A program made the position numbers and the translations under genes. The notes beneath the pieces were generated by a model. It was not told where the DNA came from and searched no databases. It saw only the letters and a program-made list of their open reading frames with translations. From an uncultured Prevotella sp. (GTDB taxonomy: Bacteria > Bacteroidota > Bacteroidia > Bacteroidales > Bacteroidaceae), in the NCBI GenBank assembly GCA_934202525.1, contig CAKPYB010000041.1, forward strand, positions 1-26,317: a DNA stretch of 26,317 nucleotides. Reading direction: 5' to 3'. Positions 7,611-15,824 of this stretch are shown here, in pieces; position 1 is the first letter of the stretch; each line of letters starts with the position of its first letter.

Positions 7611-8422
7611 TGGCAAAAAAAGTATTATTTATCAATCAGGAGATCGACCCATACGTAGCCGAGTCTCACATGTCAATCATGGGACGCGAACTGCCTCAGA
7701 AGATGCAGGAAGCAGGTTTTGAGATCCGCACCTTCATGCCTAAGTGGGGCACCATCAACGAGCGTCGCGGACAATTGCACGAGGTCATTCGCCTGTCTGG
7801 TATGAACCTTATCATAGATGATACAGATCATCCGCTGATCATCAAGGTTGCATCTATACCAACAACACGACAGCAGATTTATTTCATCGATAATGACGAC
7901 TATTTCAAGAGCCGCCAGATGGGCACCGATGAAAACGGAAAGGAATATGCCGACAACGGAGAAAGAGCTATCTTCTTTGCACGTGGTGTATTGGAAACCG
8001 TAAAGAAGCTCCGCTGGCAGCCTGATGTAATCGTCTGCCAGGGTTGGGCTAGCGCAGTAGTGCCATTCTATGTAAAGACTGCCTACAGCGAAGAGCCTTC
8101 ATTTGCAGAATCAAAGGTGATTACCGCTCTCTATACCAACGAACTCAAGGGTGAACTGGGTACCAACTTCAAACGTTGCGTTGCCTTCCGCGATGCCAAG
8201 CCTGAACTGCTCGACGGCTATCAGGACGACTTCGACTTCATTGAGCTCGGCAAACTCGCCATCGACTATAGCGACGGTGTGGTAGAAGGTGAAGAAGAAG
8301 CTACCCAGATTCTCTTTGATTATGCGAAGGAGAAGAACAAGCCTGTACTGACTTATCCGGGAGAAGATATCCAGGAGCCATACGCAGACTTCATCAACAA
8401 GGTTTGTCCTGACGCAGAATAA
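7610..8422 (+). CDS. Glycogen/starch synthase-like protein, GT5 N-terminal domain only
   Basis: The 270-residue product resembles the N-terminal half of GT5 glycogen synthase (opening KKVLFINQEIDPYV; then RELPQKMQEAGFEIRTFMPKWG; then PDVIVCQGWASAVVPFYV). Full glycogen synthases have ~480 residues; the entire second Rossmann domain with the catalytic Glu region is missing. The ADP-glucose binding KTGGL motif expected after 'PYV' is replaced by AESHMS. It is therefore unlikely to be a normal glycogen synthase, though databases tend to label such proteins that way. The frame is intact and codon use is normal, so it is not a recent fragment. It starts an operon with a DUF4270 lipoprotein and a 48-residue protein (35-bp gaps), and its real role is unknown. 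Confidence 0.8.
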   Translation: MAKKVLFINQEIDPYVAESHMSIMGRELPQKMQEAGFEIRTFMPKWGTINERRGQLHEVIRLSGMNLIIDDTDHPLIIKVASIPTTRQQIYFIDNDDYFKSRQMGTDENGKEYADNGERAIFFARGVLETVKKLRWQPDVIVCQGWASAVVPFYVKTAYSEEPSFAESKVITALYTNELKGELGTNFKRCVAFRDAKPELLDGYQDDFDFIELGKLAIDYSDGVVEGEEEATQILFDYAKEKNKPVLTYPGEDIQEPYADFINKVCPDAE

Positions 8423-8457
8423 AATTCCGACAACAGAGACACATACATTAAAGGATA

Positions 8458-9951
8458 ATGAAAATTTTAAGACTCTTAACAGTATTAGTTATAGCAGCGC
8501 TTACTTTCGCTGCATGTGATGATACCACCGAGGAAATCGGTGGTAGCATCACTAATAAGATAGACAACATTAACATTTCTGACTCAGCGTTCAATGTTAC
8601 CACAAAGTCTATAGTAGCAGGTGCCGTATTGAGCCGCAACAACACGGGACTCATCGGAAAGATGAAAGACCCGGAAACCGGCAACTATGTAAAGGGCGAC
8701 TACATGACCCAGTTGAGCGTATTGCCAACTTTCTCTGTAGATACACTCGATTACATCAAGCAGGCAAACAAAGGTTCTATCGAAGCTGACTCATGCTACC
8801 TCCTGGTTTCATACAATGCCAGCTACGGCGATACCATCGCCCCAATGAAGGTGACAGCCTATGAGATGACAAAGCCGATGGCAGAAGATAAGGAGTATTA
8901 CTCTGATTATGATGCCTTCAAGGTCAAGGAAGGCTGGGTAAGCGAAAACAACCAGCATTGGAGCAGTAATTACAACTTGAGCAATACATCAGATGTCAAG
9001 AACTTCAAGATTTACTTGAATAAGAAGTACACGAAGGATGGTAAGACATACAATAACTATGGTTCTTACATCATGCAAACATACGCTGAACATCCTGAGT
9101 ACTTCAAGACCAACTACAAGTTCCTGCACAACGTCTGCCCTGGCTTCTATATCAAGAACGTAGGCGGTATGGGTAACATGGCTAAGATCTGGAATACAGA
9201 GCTTATCTTCTACTGGACCCGCCACAAGACCATCAAGGCAAAGGACGGCGTTACAGACAGTACAGCTGTAAGCATCGGATACAACCGTTTCGATGGTACA
9301 GAAGAGGTATTGCAGCTCAACAAGATTGAGAACGATACCGAGAACTTGAAGAAGTTGGCAAGTCAGGATCAGAAGAAATGTACTTATCTCAAGTCACCGG
9401 CAGGTATCTTCACCGAAGTTACCCTCCCTATCGAAGATATCATGAAGGGACATGAGAAGGATACGCTCAACACAGCTACCATCTCTTTCCCACGACTCAA
9501 CAATGACAACGAAGACAACCCATACAACTTTGCTACACCAAGCACCATCCTGATGGTTCAGAAAGACAGTTTGCAGTCGTTCTTCGAAAAGAGCAAGTTG
9601 GCTGACAACCGTACTTCTTATACGGCAAGCTACAGCAGTACCGGCACCTACAAGAATGCCTATACATTCCAGAATATCGCCAACCTGGTTTCTGCCATGT
9701 ATAAGAACAAGGGCAAGGGGGAAAACTGGAATAAAGTAGTGCTGGTTCCTGTAAACGTCATCACAACCACACAGGGCTATACTACCGTCATCTCCAAGAT
9801 TAATCACGATATGTCACTCGCTTCTACCCGACTCATCGTAGGTACGGATGATCCTAATAAGGATTATACCCAAGACAAGAAGACTGGCAAGAAGGTGGCA
9901 TCTGGCCCGATTCGAATCAAGGTGATTTACAGCAAGTTTAAAGAAGAATAA
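8458..9951 (+). CDS. DUF4270 family lipoprotein
   Basis: A 497-residue predicted lipoprotein. The signal peptide (MKILRLLTVLVIAALTFAAC) ends in a lipobox with Cys20, followed by DDTTEE; acidic residues right after the lipidated Cys are the Bacteroidota signal for export to the outer face of the outer membrane. The early sequence (GSITNKIDNINISDSAFNV, then a SIVAGAVLSRNNTGLIGKM block and a YMTQLSVLP block) fits the DUF4270 family as I know it: large Bacteroidota surface or periplasmic proteins of unknown function. The body is rich in beta-prone and Tyr/Asn/Thr segments. AAGGAT precedes the start. It lies 35 bp downstream of the glycogen-synthase-like gene and probably shares its mRNA. Confidence 0.8.
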   Translation: MKILRLLTVLVIAALTFAACDDTTEEIGGSITNKIDNINISDSAFNVTTKSIVAGAVLSRNNTGLIGKMKDPETGNYVKGDYMTQLSVLPTFSVDTLDYIKQANKGSIEADSCYLLVSYNASYGDTIAPMKVTAYEMTKPMAEDKEYYSDYDAFKVKEGWVSENNQHWSSNYNLSNTSDVKNFKIYLNKKYTKDGKTYNNYGSYIMQTYAEHPEYFKTNYKFLHNVCPGFYIKNVGGMGNMAKIWNTELIFYWTRHKTIKAKDGVTDSTAVSIGYNRFDGTEEVLQLNKIENDTENLKKLASQDQKKCTYLKSPAGIFTEVTLPIEDIMKGHEKDTLNTATISFPRLNNDNEDNPYNFATPSTILMVQKDSLQSFFEKSKLADNRTSYTASYSSTGTYKNAYTFQNIANLVSAMYKNKGKGENWNKVVLVPVNVITTTQGYTTVISKINHDMSLASTRLIVGTDDPNKDYTQDKKTGKKVASGPIRIKVIYSKFKEE

Positions 9952-9986
9952 GCATTCATAACGCAAAGTAAAAAAGGAAAGGAAAC

Positions 9987-10133
9987 ATGGCAGACAATTT
10001 TTTGGAGCGTCATCGCGAAGAATATGAAATACGCAAGGCTGCATGGCTCAAGAAGAAGAAACTATTCATGAAGTCAGGCAAGAAACAGAAGCCCCAGACA
10101 CAGATGCCACGTCCTGAAGACGAAGCGTTATAA
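9987..10133 (+). CDS. 48-residue basic small protein
   Basis: A short frame, MADNFLERHREEYEIRKAAW..., of 48 residues, highly charged (Lys/Arg/Glu) with a Pro/Gln-rich tail ending PRPEDEAL. It starts 35 bp after the DUF4270 stop, has a good purine-rich ribosome site (AAAGGAAAGGAAAC) and is followed 28 bp later by the operon terminator, all signs of a real gene. The first half could form an amphipathic helix. No catalytic motif is visible and I do not know its function; a cytoplasmic nucleic-acid or ribosome-associated protein is one possibility given its charge. Confidence 0.72.
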   Translation: MADNFLERHREEYEIRKAAWLKKKKLFMKSGKKQKPQTQMPRPEDEAL

Positions 10134-10160
10134 GCGAGATAATATTTCGAATCCTGAGAA

Positions 10161-10205
10161 AGAGGGTGTATCATTAAACATTTGATTGTTTATGATACAC
10201 CCTCT
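10161..10205 (+). terminator. Strong terminator of the glgA-like/DUF4270 operon
   Basis: A 19-bp stem with one bulged T (10161-10180 with 10187-10205) has a 6-nt loop and is followed by TACTTTTACC. The stem is long and stable enough to act in both directions. Confidence 0.8.
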
Positions 10206-10283
10206 TACTTTTACCAGATAACCCTCAAAAATCGCCGTATAAGTATAATAAAAGCCACTTAATACAAAATAAAGCAAAATTAA

Positions 10284-10315
10284 TTTGGAGTTTACCCATT
10301 TTTTTTATATCTTTG
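10284..10315 (+). promoter_or_regulatory. Near-consensus promoter in a gene-free stretch
   Basis: TTTG (10284-10287), 20 nt, then TATCTTTG (10308-10315) fits the Bacteroidota promoter exactly. Transcription would start near 10322 and run right, away from any plus-strand gene. Confidence 0.7.
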
Positions 10316-10425
10316 CAATGTGAACTTAAAAGTATTAAAGAGACAAAAACAATAAAGTAAAAATAATCAAGATATTGGTAGAAATACCGGACTATGGGTT
10401 TAGCTTTTCTGAGAACTTACATTTA

Positions 10426-10513
10426 GAATACAAGATATAAACAGGATATAGATATTTGCAGGATATGAGATATTAGCAGGATACAAGATACTTGCAATAT
10501 ATGAGATACTTGG
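10426..10513 (+). repeat. Five tandem 17-18-nt repeats
   Basis: Units begin at 10426, 10443, 10460, 10478 and 10496, with approximate consensus AGGATAYRAGATAYTWGC (the first unit is the most diverged). All three forward frames contain stops or lack starts, so they are not a coding repeat. Confidence 0.7.
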
Positions 10514-10610
10514 TTTATGTTTATAGATAAAAGAGAATTTACTCTCACTCTCTTAAAAAATTGTTTTTAAGTTTAAACAAAAATGCTAAAGTTAGATGTT
10601 AGTAATATAA

Positions 10611-10651
10611 GTCCCCGTAGTGACCGTGAGGCTACTGCGGGGACGCTTTTT
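10611..10651 (+). terminator. GC-rich intrinsic terminator of the candidate small RNA
   Basis: A stem of ~12 bp (10611-10622 GTCCCCGTAGTG with 10633-10644) with a 10-nt loop is followed by GCTTTTTC. It is a classic terminator with no plus-strand gene before it. Confidence 0.8.
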
Positions 10652-10669
10652 CAATTTATAGTATATAGA

Positions 10670-10702
10670 ACAAAAAGGGCAAGACCAGAGATGGCCTTGC
10701 CC
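10670..10702 (-). terminator. Terminator of the outer-membrane protein gene
   Basis: A 7-bp stem GGGCAAG (10677-10683) with 10696-10702, extended by CC/GG across a mismatch. On the minus strand it is followed by TTTTTG, so it ends the minus-strand gene at 10761. Confidence 0.75.
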
Positions 10703-10729
10703 AATCTATTTTTATAAGTCTCTATCTTT

Positions 10730-10774
10730 ATTATAAGATTCAATATTATAAGATTCTACATTATAAGATTCTAC
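10730..10774. repeat. Three 15-bp tandem repeats spanning a stop codon
   Basis: ATTATAAGATTCTAC occurs at 10745-10759 and 10760-10774, and as ATTATAAGATTCAAT at 10730-10744. On the minus strand the rightmost copy encodes the last residues and TAA stop of the outer-membrane protein gene; the other two lie just after the stop. Confidence 0.8.
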
Positions 10775-11564
10775 CTGTGAATGAGAGCTTCAAAACAGGA
10801 TAAACCTTCAAGTCTTTTACGAACTTAGAGAGATCATCCTCACCAGCATCTTCCAATGCCTTATTGATATCTATCTCATTACCATTCTGGTAAACCTTGA
10901 GCTTGCCCATGAACTGGCAACCCAACTCAAAGCGCATACCGATACGGTTCTTAGGAACCAGACGACCGAAACCTAAACCAAGGTATGGACGAACATTCTT
11001 GCAACGGATATCGCCCTGAAGGTTATAGTTCTCATCGAGCTCCAGGTTGTAACCACCCAGGTTGGCTGTCACAGCCTTACGGAACTGATCCTTCAAAGTC
11101 TGAGAAGGCAAGTCCTTTGAGAAGTCACGCAATTCATCGCAAGAACCGGTAACCTCGGCAATCTTCTCACCACCAATTGACAAACCTGCAGCGATAAAGA
11201 ACTTGCTGCCTCCACCGAAAGGATAGAGATTAGCCTTTACATTTAATGTGGTACGGTCGAATGAACCTTCTGCATGAATGGTTGCCGCAGGTGGATAAGA
11301 AACACCAGGCACTTGTGGCAAAGACCTAGTATCAACATCTACATCCAAATCACCAGACAGTTTGAAAGATGGCATGATGTTAACACCAGCTTCAACCTCA
11401 AGGAAGTTAGTAACAGGAGCAGCCACACCAACACTAATACCCTCGGTACCTGCACCCACATTAAGACCTACATGGTTAAAGATACCGCGCTTGTAATCGC
11501 TCTGTGCCATTACACTTCCTACACCAGCAAGCAGAAGAACTGCCATCATCATTAATTTCTTCAT
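10761..11564 (-). CDS. Predicted outer-membrane beta-barrel protein
   Basis: A 267-residue exported protein. It has a clear signal peptide (MKKLMMMAVLLLAGVGSVMA, cut before Gln21). The mature part alternates polar and hydrophobic residues in short beta-strands (GLNVGAGTEGISVGVA, TTLNVKANLYPF, RPYLGLGFGRLVP, GMRFELGCQFMG) and ends in a strand-like KLSFTGRIL, as in small 8-12-strand barrels. No catalytic motif is seen. It has its own promoter (11627-11658) and terminator (10670-10702), so it is a single-gene unit. I cannot name a specific family; similar uncharacterised barrels are frequent in Prevotella. Confidence 0.75.
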   Translation of the reverse strand: MKKLMMMAVLLLAGVGSVMAQSDYKRGIFNHVGLNVGAGTEGISVGVAAPVTNFLEVEAGVNIMPSFKLSGDLDVDVDTRSLPQVPGVSYPPAATIHAEGSFDRTTLNVKANLYPFGGGSKFFIAAGLSIGGEKIAEVTGSCDELRDFSKDLPSQTLKDQFRKAVTANLGGYNLELDENYNLQGDIRCKNVRPYLGLGFGRLVPKNRIGMRFELGCQFMGKLKVYQNGNEIDINKALEDAGEDDLSKFVKDLKVYPVLKLSFTGRIL

Positions 11565-11626
11565 AATCGTTCTGTTTATAAGTTAAATATTAAACTCTTT
11601 TTTGCATATCGTTCGTAAATATGCTA

Positions 11627-11658
11627 CAAATATAAACAAAAGTTACTAAACAAACAAA
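11627..11658 (-). promoter_or_regulatory. Promoter of the outer-membrane protein gene
   Basis: On the minus strand TTTG (11655-11658), 20 nt, then TATATTTG (11627-11634) matches the Bacteroidota consensus exactly. The start would be near 11620, giving a leader of ~55 nt. Confidence 0.75.
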
Positions 11659-11679
11659 TAATTATATAAAAAATTAAGA

Positions 11680-11707
11680 CTCTTTAGTACTTTAACATAC
11701 TAAAGAG
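11680..11707 (-). terminator. Terminator of uvrD/pcrA
   Basis: A perfect 10-bp stem CTCTTTAGTA (11680-11689) with 11698-11707 has an 8-nt loop. On the minus strand it is followed by TCTTAATTTTTTATA. Confidence 0.75.
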
Positions 11708-11748
11708 CCCTAATATATTATTAAAAACGCAAAATCAGACTACAGAAC

Positions 11749-14262
11749 TTAATCTACTACCGTAAACTTGGCATATTTCAGCAGAAGCTGTTTGGTGCCA
11801 GAATGAACGAACTCAACCGTAGCCTTCGTATTCTCACCAGTACCTTCAATCTTCAATACTGTTCCCCGTCCAAAACGCTGATGTTCAATCTTCATTCCCT
11901 CTTGCAAACCACAAGAAGAACTGCCTGCAGATGATGCAGCAGCAGCGGAAGAAGAGGAAACTGATGCAGCCGAAGAACCAATACCCCGAGAAGCAGGATG
12001 AGAAGAATGCGTCTCCATGAAACGTTTAGCTGCATTCAGCGCTCTAACAGACTTGAAATTGCCTTCAGAGAGAGATGGCTTAGGATCTGCCACAAACTGC
12101 GATGCTACCGGTTTCGAATTCTGATACCTGCTACTGTATCTAGGCTGCTCTGCATCCTCCCATGGTCTGCGAGGACGTTGCGCTCTCGCCCACTCCGGCT
12201 GGTCAGACATAGAATCAGCTCTGGAGCCAAACATAGAACCTGACCCTGAACCAAACCTTGATTCAGACATAGAGCCAAACAAGCTTCCACCAGCCTCATC
12301 CTGACTATCTATCAACTTACTGTCAATCTCATCGATAAAGCGACTCGGATTATCAAACTCCATCTTGCCATATCGCCAGCGGTTCTTGGCGTTCGTCAGG
12401 ATACAATGTTTCTCAGCTCGCGTAATGGCAACGTAAAGCAATCTCCGTTCCTCCTCCAGTTCTCGGAGCGAAGCAGCAGAAAGCGGACTTGGGAAGATAT
12501 TCTCTTCCAAACCTACCACAAAGACCGTCGGGAACTCCAGACCCTTGGCTGCATGAACCGTCATCAGAGAGACACGAGGTTCATCCTTATCACCATCGCT
12601 GTCAGCATCGGTCAGCAGCGCTACATCCTGCAGATAATCCTGCAGGAAGAGTTCATCGAACCTACCCTCTTCACGGCGTTCCTCCACAAAAGCAGACATA
12701 CCGCTCAAGAATTCCTCCAGGTTCTCCTGACGTGCCAGATCATCAGCATCCTTGCCCGACATGATATCCTGACTGATACCACTCTCCTTGATAATGGCAT
12801 CACCCAATTCGTAGACATCCGTAGTTTGAGCCCGTTCGATAAACGAAGAAATCAGCAATCTGAAGGTTTCCAGCTTGTTCATCGTACCCTTGTTTACAGC
12901 CAGTCCATACCGCTCAGGGGCACCGATTACCTCCCAGAAACTCACCTGGTTCTGATGGGCACAGTCAGCAATCTTCAGCACCGTAGTAGCCCCTATTCCT
13001 CGTGCCGGATAGTTGATGATACGCTTGATAGCCTCTTCATCATCCGGATTCGCCACCAGACGGAAATAGGCTATGATATCCTTGATTTCCTTACGCTGGT
13101 AGAAACTCAGTCCGCCATAGATGCGATAAGGAATACCCTGCTTTCTGAACTCCTCCTCGAAGCTGCGGCTCTGGGCATTGGTACGGTAGAGAATGGCAAA
13201 ATCACTATACTGGCAGCCATCCTCGCGCTTGATACGCTTCACATCCTTCGCCACAATCGCCGCCTCTTCCTTGTCGCTGTAAGCAGGCTTATACTGAATC
13301 TTCTCGCCCTTCGCATTCTCGCTGAACACATCCTTAGGAATCTGGTTGCGGTTGTGTTTAATCAGACTGTTAGCCGCCTCAACGATGGTCTGGGTAGAAC
13401 GGTAGTTCTGTTCCAGTTTGAAGAGACGCGTTCCCTGAAACTGGCGCTGATAGTTGAGAATATTATCGATATTGGCACCACGGAAACTATAGATACTCTG
13501 CGAGTCATCACCCACGGCACAAACACGCAGCTTCTCCTGACAGAGTTGCATGACGATAGACATCTGAACGTGGTTGGTATCCTGATACTCATCCACCAGG
13601 ACATAATCGAAGCGGGCGGCATATTTGTGGCGAATATCCTCATGTTCCCTGAAGAGCTGATAGGTAAGCGTCAGCAAATCATCGAAATCCATGGCATTGG
13701 CCTGCTTGCAGCGCTGCACGTAAGCCACGAAGATCTTACCAACCTCAGGCATCTGCGCACGCTTGTTCTGCTCGAAGATAGCCGCATCGCTCTCATAAGC
13801 CGCAGCACTCATCAGGTTGTTCTTCGCCATCGAAATCTTGGCATGAACGGCAGCAGGCTTATACTTCTTGTCATCCAGTCCCATCTCCTTCACAATCGCC
13901 TTGATCAGCGAGCGAGAGTCACTTTCGTCATAGATGGTAAAGTTGTTGTTGAAGCCAATATGCTCAGCCTCCGCTCTCAGGATTCGGGAGAAGATGCTGT
14001 GGAAAGTACCCATATAGAGATGCTGGGCGAGATCATTTCCCACCAGTTTTCCGATACGTTCCTTCATCTCTCTTGCCGCCTTGTTAGTAAAGGTGAGCGC
14101 CATGATGCTCCAGGGTTTCATGCCCTGGCTCAGGAGATAAGCTATCTTATAAGTAAGCACACGCGTCTTACCCGAACCTGCACCGGCTATCACCAGCGAA
14201 GGTCCGTCAATATATTCTACCGCAGCACGCTGCGCTTCGTTCAAGTCTTTCAGTAAATCCAT
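11749..14262 (-). CDS. ATP-dependent DNA helicase UvrD/PcrA
   Basis: An 837-residue superfamily 1A 3'-5' helicase for nucleotide-excision and mismatch repair and for clearing stalled forks or recombinase. Motifs in order: Q motif LNEAQRAAV, Walker A AGAGSGKT (K32), LTFTNKAAREM (Ia), VDEYQDTN (Walker B), VGDDSQSIYSFRGA (III), LEQNYRS (IV), TVHAAKGLEFPTVFVVG (V), and LLYVAITRAEK (VI). After ~residue 655 comes a low-complexity Gly/Ser/Met and Ser/Ala linker, then a C-terminal Tudor-like domain (GMKIEHQRFGRGTVLKIEG) that in PcrA contacts RNA polymerase. Length is slightly above the usual ~750 because of the linker. It is 68 bp downstream of mtgA on the same strand. Whether to call it uvrD or pcrA is naming only. 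Confidence 0.95.
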   Translation of the reverse strand: MDLLKDLNEAQRAAVEYIDGPSLVIAGAGSGKTRVLTYKIAYLLSQGMKPWSIMALTFTNKAAREMKERIGKLVGNDLAQHLYMGTFHSIFSRILRAEAEHIGFNNNFTIYDESDSRSLIKAIVKEMGLDDKKYKPAAVHAKISMAKNNLMSAAAYESDAAIFEQNKRAQMPEVGKIFVAYVQRCKQANAMDFDDLLTLTYQLFREHEDIRHKYAARFDYVLVDEYQDTNHVQMSIVMQLCQEKLRVCAVGDDSQSIYSFRGANIDNILNYQRQFQGTRLFKLEQNYRSTQTIVEAANSLIKHNRNQIPKDVFSENAKGEKIQYKPAYSDKEEAAIVAKDVKRIKREDGCQYSDFAILYRTNAQSRSFEEEFRKQGIPYRIYGGLSFYQRKEIKDIIAYFRLVANPDDEEAIKRIINYPARGIGATTVLKIADCAHQNQVSFWEVIGAPERYGLAVNKGTMNKLETFRLLISSFIERAQTTDVYELGDAIIKESGISQDIMSGKDADDLARQENLEEFLSGMSAFVEERREEGRFDELFLQDYLQDVALLTDADSDGDKDEPRVSLMTVHAAKGLEFPTVFVVGLEENIFPSPLSAASLRELEEERRLLYVAITRAEKHCILTNAKNRWRYGKMEFDNPSRFIDEIDSKLIDSQDEAGGSLFGSMSESRFGSGSGSMFGSRADSMSDQPEWARAQRPRRPWEDAEQPRYSSRYQNSKPVASQFVADPKPSLSEGNFKSVRALNAAKRFMETHSSHPASRGIGSSAASVSSSSAAAASSAGSSSCGLQEGMKIEHQRFGRGTVLKIEGTGENTKATVEFVHSGTKQLLLKYAKFTVVD

Positions 14263-14302
14263 GAATCAATATTTGAGGCAAAAAACTATTTTAAGGTCAC
14301 CC

Positions 14303-14326
14303 CTATCAACTATAAACTATCAACTA
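14303..14326. repeat. Short direct repeat CTATCAACTA x2
   Basis: CTATCAACTA occurs at 14303-14312 and 14317-14326, in the 68-bp gap between mtgA and uvrD. This kind of sequence recurs in Bacteroidota intergenic regions in my experience, but I cannot check its copy number. Confidence 0.4.
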
Positions 14327-14330
14327 AGTA

Positions 14331-15065
14331 TTACTTCCCCCTATATCCTCCCACAGCCGTGCCCGGGTCGAAGTCTTCGCCCTCACGAGGGAAGGTAGGG
14401 ATAAATCTCATCTGATGTTCTATCTGTCGCTGGCGCTTCTTCATATAAGCGCTAGGATGCAGCGAACTGAATTTGCGCGGATTAGGAAGTGTGGCTGCTA
14501 TCAGCGCACACTCGCCACGAAACAGATCTTTCGCTTTCTTGTCGAAATGATATTCTGCAACCGCATCCACACCATAGATACCCGGTCCCATCTCAATGCT
14601 GTTGAGATAAACCTCCATGATGCGCTGCTTGCTCCACATCATTTCGATGAGGAAGGTAAAGTAGACTTCAAATCCCTTGCGGGTCCATGAACGGCCAGGC
14701 CACAGGAAGACATTCTTAGCGGTCTGCTGACTGATGGTACTGGCTCCATGCACCTTTCCGCCACGTGCATTATTCTTCGCAGCACTCTCGATGGCATTGA
14801 AGTCGAAACCGTGATGTTTCAGGAATCTCGCATCTTCGCTCGCCATTACCGCCACTGGCATGTGAGGCGAAATCTTATCCATCGAAACCCAATGATGATG
14901 CAGGGTAATACTCTCTCCCTCAGCTACTTGCTGGAAGCATCGGATAAACATCAGAGGAGTGACATACACAGGAATGAACCTATATGCCACTACAGCAAGA
15001 ATGGTGGTACTGAAAAACAGCACCACCACCCATTTTACTATATTCTTGATTTTCTTCAAAATCAT
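14331..15065 (-). CDS. mtgA: Monofunctional peptidoglycan glycosyltransferase MtgA
   Basis: A 244-residue GT51 enzyme that polymerises lipid II into glycan strands at the periplasmic face of the inner membrane. One N-terminal membrane helix (about residues 12-30) is followed by the GT51 motifs: [13 protein letters not shown] (EDxxFxxHxG, catalytic Glu77), [22 protein letters not shown], and [21 protein letters not shown]. No transpeptidase domain follows, so it is monofunctional, and the length is normal. It starts 36 bp after the ompA-like lipoprotein with no terminator between, so the two cell-envelope genes are probably co-transcribed, with uvrD behind. Confidence 0.93.
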   Translation of the reverse strand: MILKKIKNIVKWVVVLFFSTTILAVVAYRFIPVYVTPLMFIRCFQQVAEGESITLHHHWVSMDKISPHMPVAVMASEDARFLKHHGFDFNAIESAAKNNARGGKVHGASTISQQTAKNVFLWPGRSWTRKGFEVYFTFLIEMMWSKQRIMEVYLNSIEMGPGIYGVDAVAEYHFDKKAKDLFRGECALIAATLPNPRKFSSLHPSAYMKKRQRQIEHQMRFIPTFPREGEDFDPGTAVGGYRGK

Positions 15066-15101
15066 CTATTTAGTTTTTCCCTTCCGGGAGCATGAAAGTT
15101 A

Positions 15102-15791
15102 TTACTTCAATGTACCGTTGTTGGCTGCGTTAACCATAGCCTGGCTAGCATACATGTAAACCTCTACACGACGGTTCTGGGCACAAGCAGCAGTAGTATT
15201 CACTACAGGGTTAGCAGAACCAAAACCCTGAACATTCTTTACCTGACGGCTGGTAACACCGCAAGAAGCGAGATAATTGTAAACTGCCTCAGCACGCTTC
15301 TGGCTCAAAGGCAAGTTGATACCGTCATTACCTGTAGCATCGGTATAACCCTGGATAGAAACCTCGCAGTCGGTATTGTTCTTCAATACACCGGCAAACT
15401 GAGCCAAATCAGTCTTTGCGCTGTTGCTGAGAGTAGAACCATTAGTTGGGAAGAGGATACCAGAAGCAAATGTTACCTTAACGGCAGACAAGCCATTGGC
15501 ATCTGTTACAGTCTCAACCTGTGCATTCTTCACCTGTTCAGCCTCAGCCTTTACCTTATCCATGTGCTTTCCGATGAGGTTACCAGCACCGCCACCAACA
15601 GCAGCACCAATAGCTGCACCAACGAGAGCACCTGTACCACGATGGCTATTATTGAGCAAACCACCAACGATAGCACCCAGAGCAGCACCAGAACCGGCAC
15701 CTACTGCTGTACCTGTCTTCTGATTGGTTCCACAACTTCCCAAAACGAGCAGCGCTGAAAGTGCTACTACTGTAAAATTCATCTTTTTCAT
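15102..15791 (-). CDS. OmpA-family lipoprotein with glycine-zipper domain
   Basis: A 229-residue lipoprotein likely to link the outer membrane to peptidoglycan. The signal peptide ends in VLGSC with lipidated Cys20. Residues ~27-75 are a Gly/Ala-rich zipper (GAALGAIVGG, GALVGAAIGAAVGGGAGN) resembling the YMGG-type membrane domain. The C-terminal ~120 residues are an OmpA domain, with GYTDATGNDGINLPLSQKRAEAV and a final NRRVEVYM, the usual diaminopimelate-binding region. The layout resembles E. coli YiaD. It has its own promoter with a palindrome upstream and probably leads the unit with mtgA and uvrD. Confidence 0.9.
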   Translation of the reverse strand: MKKMNFTVVALSALLVLGSCGTNQKTGTAVGAGSGAALGAIVGGLLNNSHRGTGALVGAAIGAAVGGGAGNLIGKHMDKVKAEAEQVKNAQVETVTDANGLSAVKVTFASGILFPTNGSTLSNSAKTDLAQFAGVLKNNTDCEVSIQGYTDATGNDGINLPLSQKRAEAVYNYLASCGVTSRQVKNVQGFGSANPVVNTTAACAQNRRVEVYMYASQAMVNAANNGTLK

Positions 15792-15824
15792 TACTTATTC
15801 TCCTATATTTATGTTATTTAATTG

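Larger units (their letters stand above)
10322..10651 (+). ncRNA. Candidate orphan small RNA (~330 nt)
   Basis: The span between the promoter at 10284-10315 and the terminator at 10611-10651 contains no frame longer than ~20 codons before the terminator. It has five 17-18-nt tandem repeats (10426-10513), a perfect A/T hairpin (10552-10559 with 10564-10571) and the GC-rich terminal hairpin. The 5' end (GAACTTAAAAG) can pair with TTTTTAAGTTT at about 10564-10574. I find no hallmark of RNase P RNA, tmRNA, SRP RNA or a known riboswitch; 6S RNA is not excluded. The next gene is on the opposite strand, so this is not its leader. Expression is inferred only. Confidence 0.5.

Noticed and set aside
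10583..10717. 44-codon frame starting at 10583
   Set aside because: It reads through the GC-rich terminator hairpin and the opposite-strand terminator, with no ribosome site; most likely chance.
12406..14256. Plus-strand open frame of 616 codons opposite uvrD/pcrA
   Set aside because: It mirrors the helicase gene, whose motifs are complete. The His/Ile/Leu-rich product has no signal or domain.
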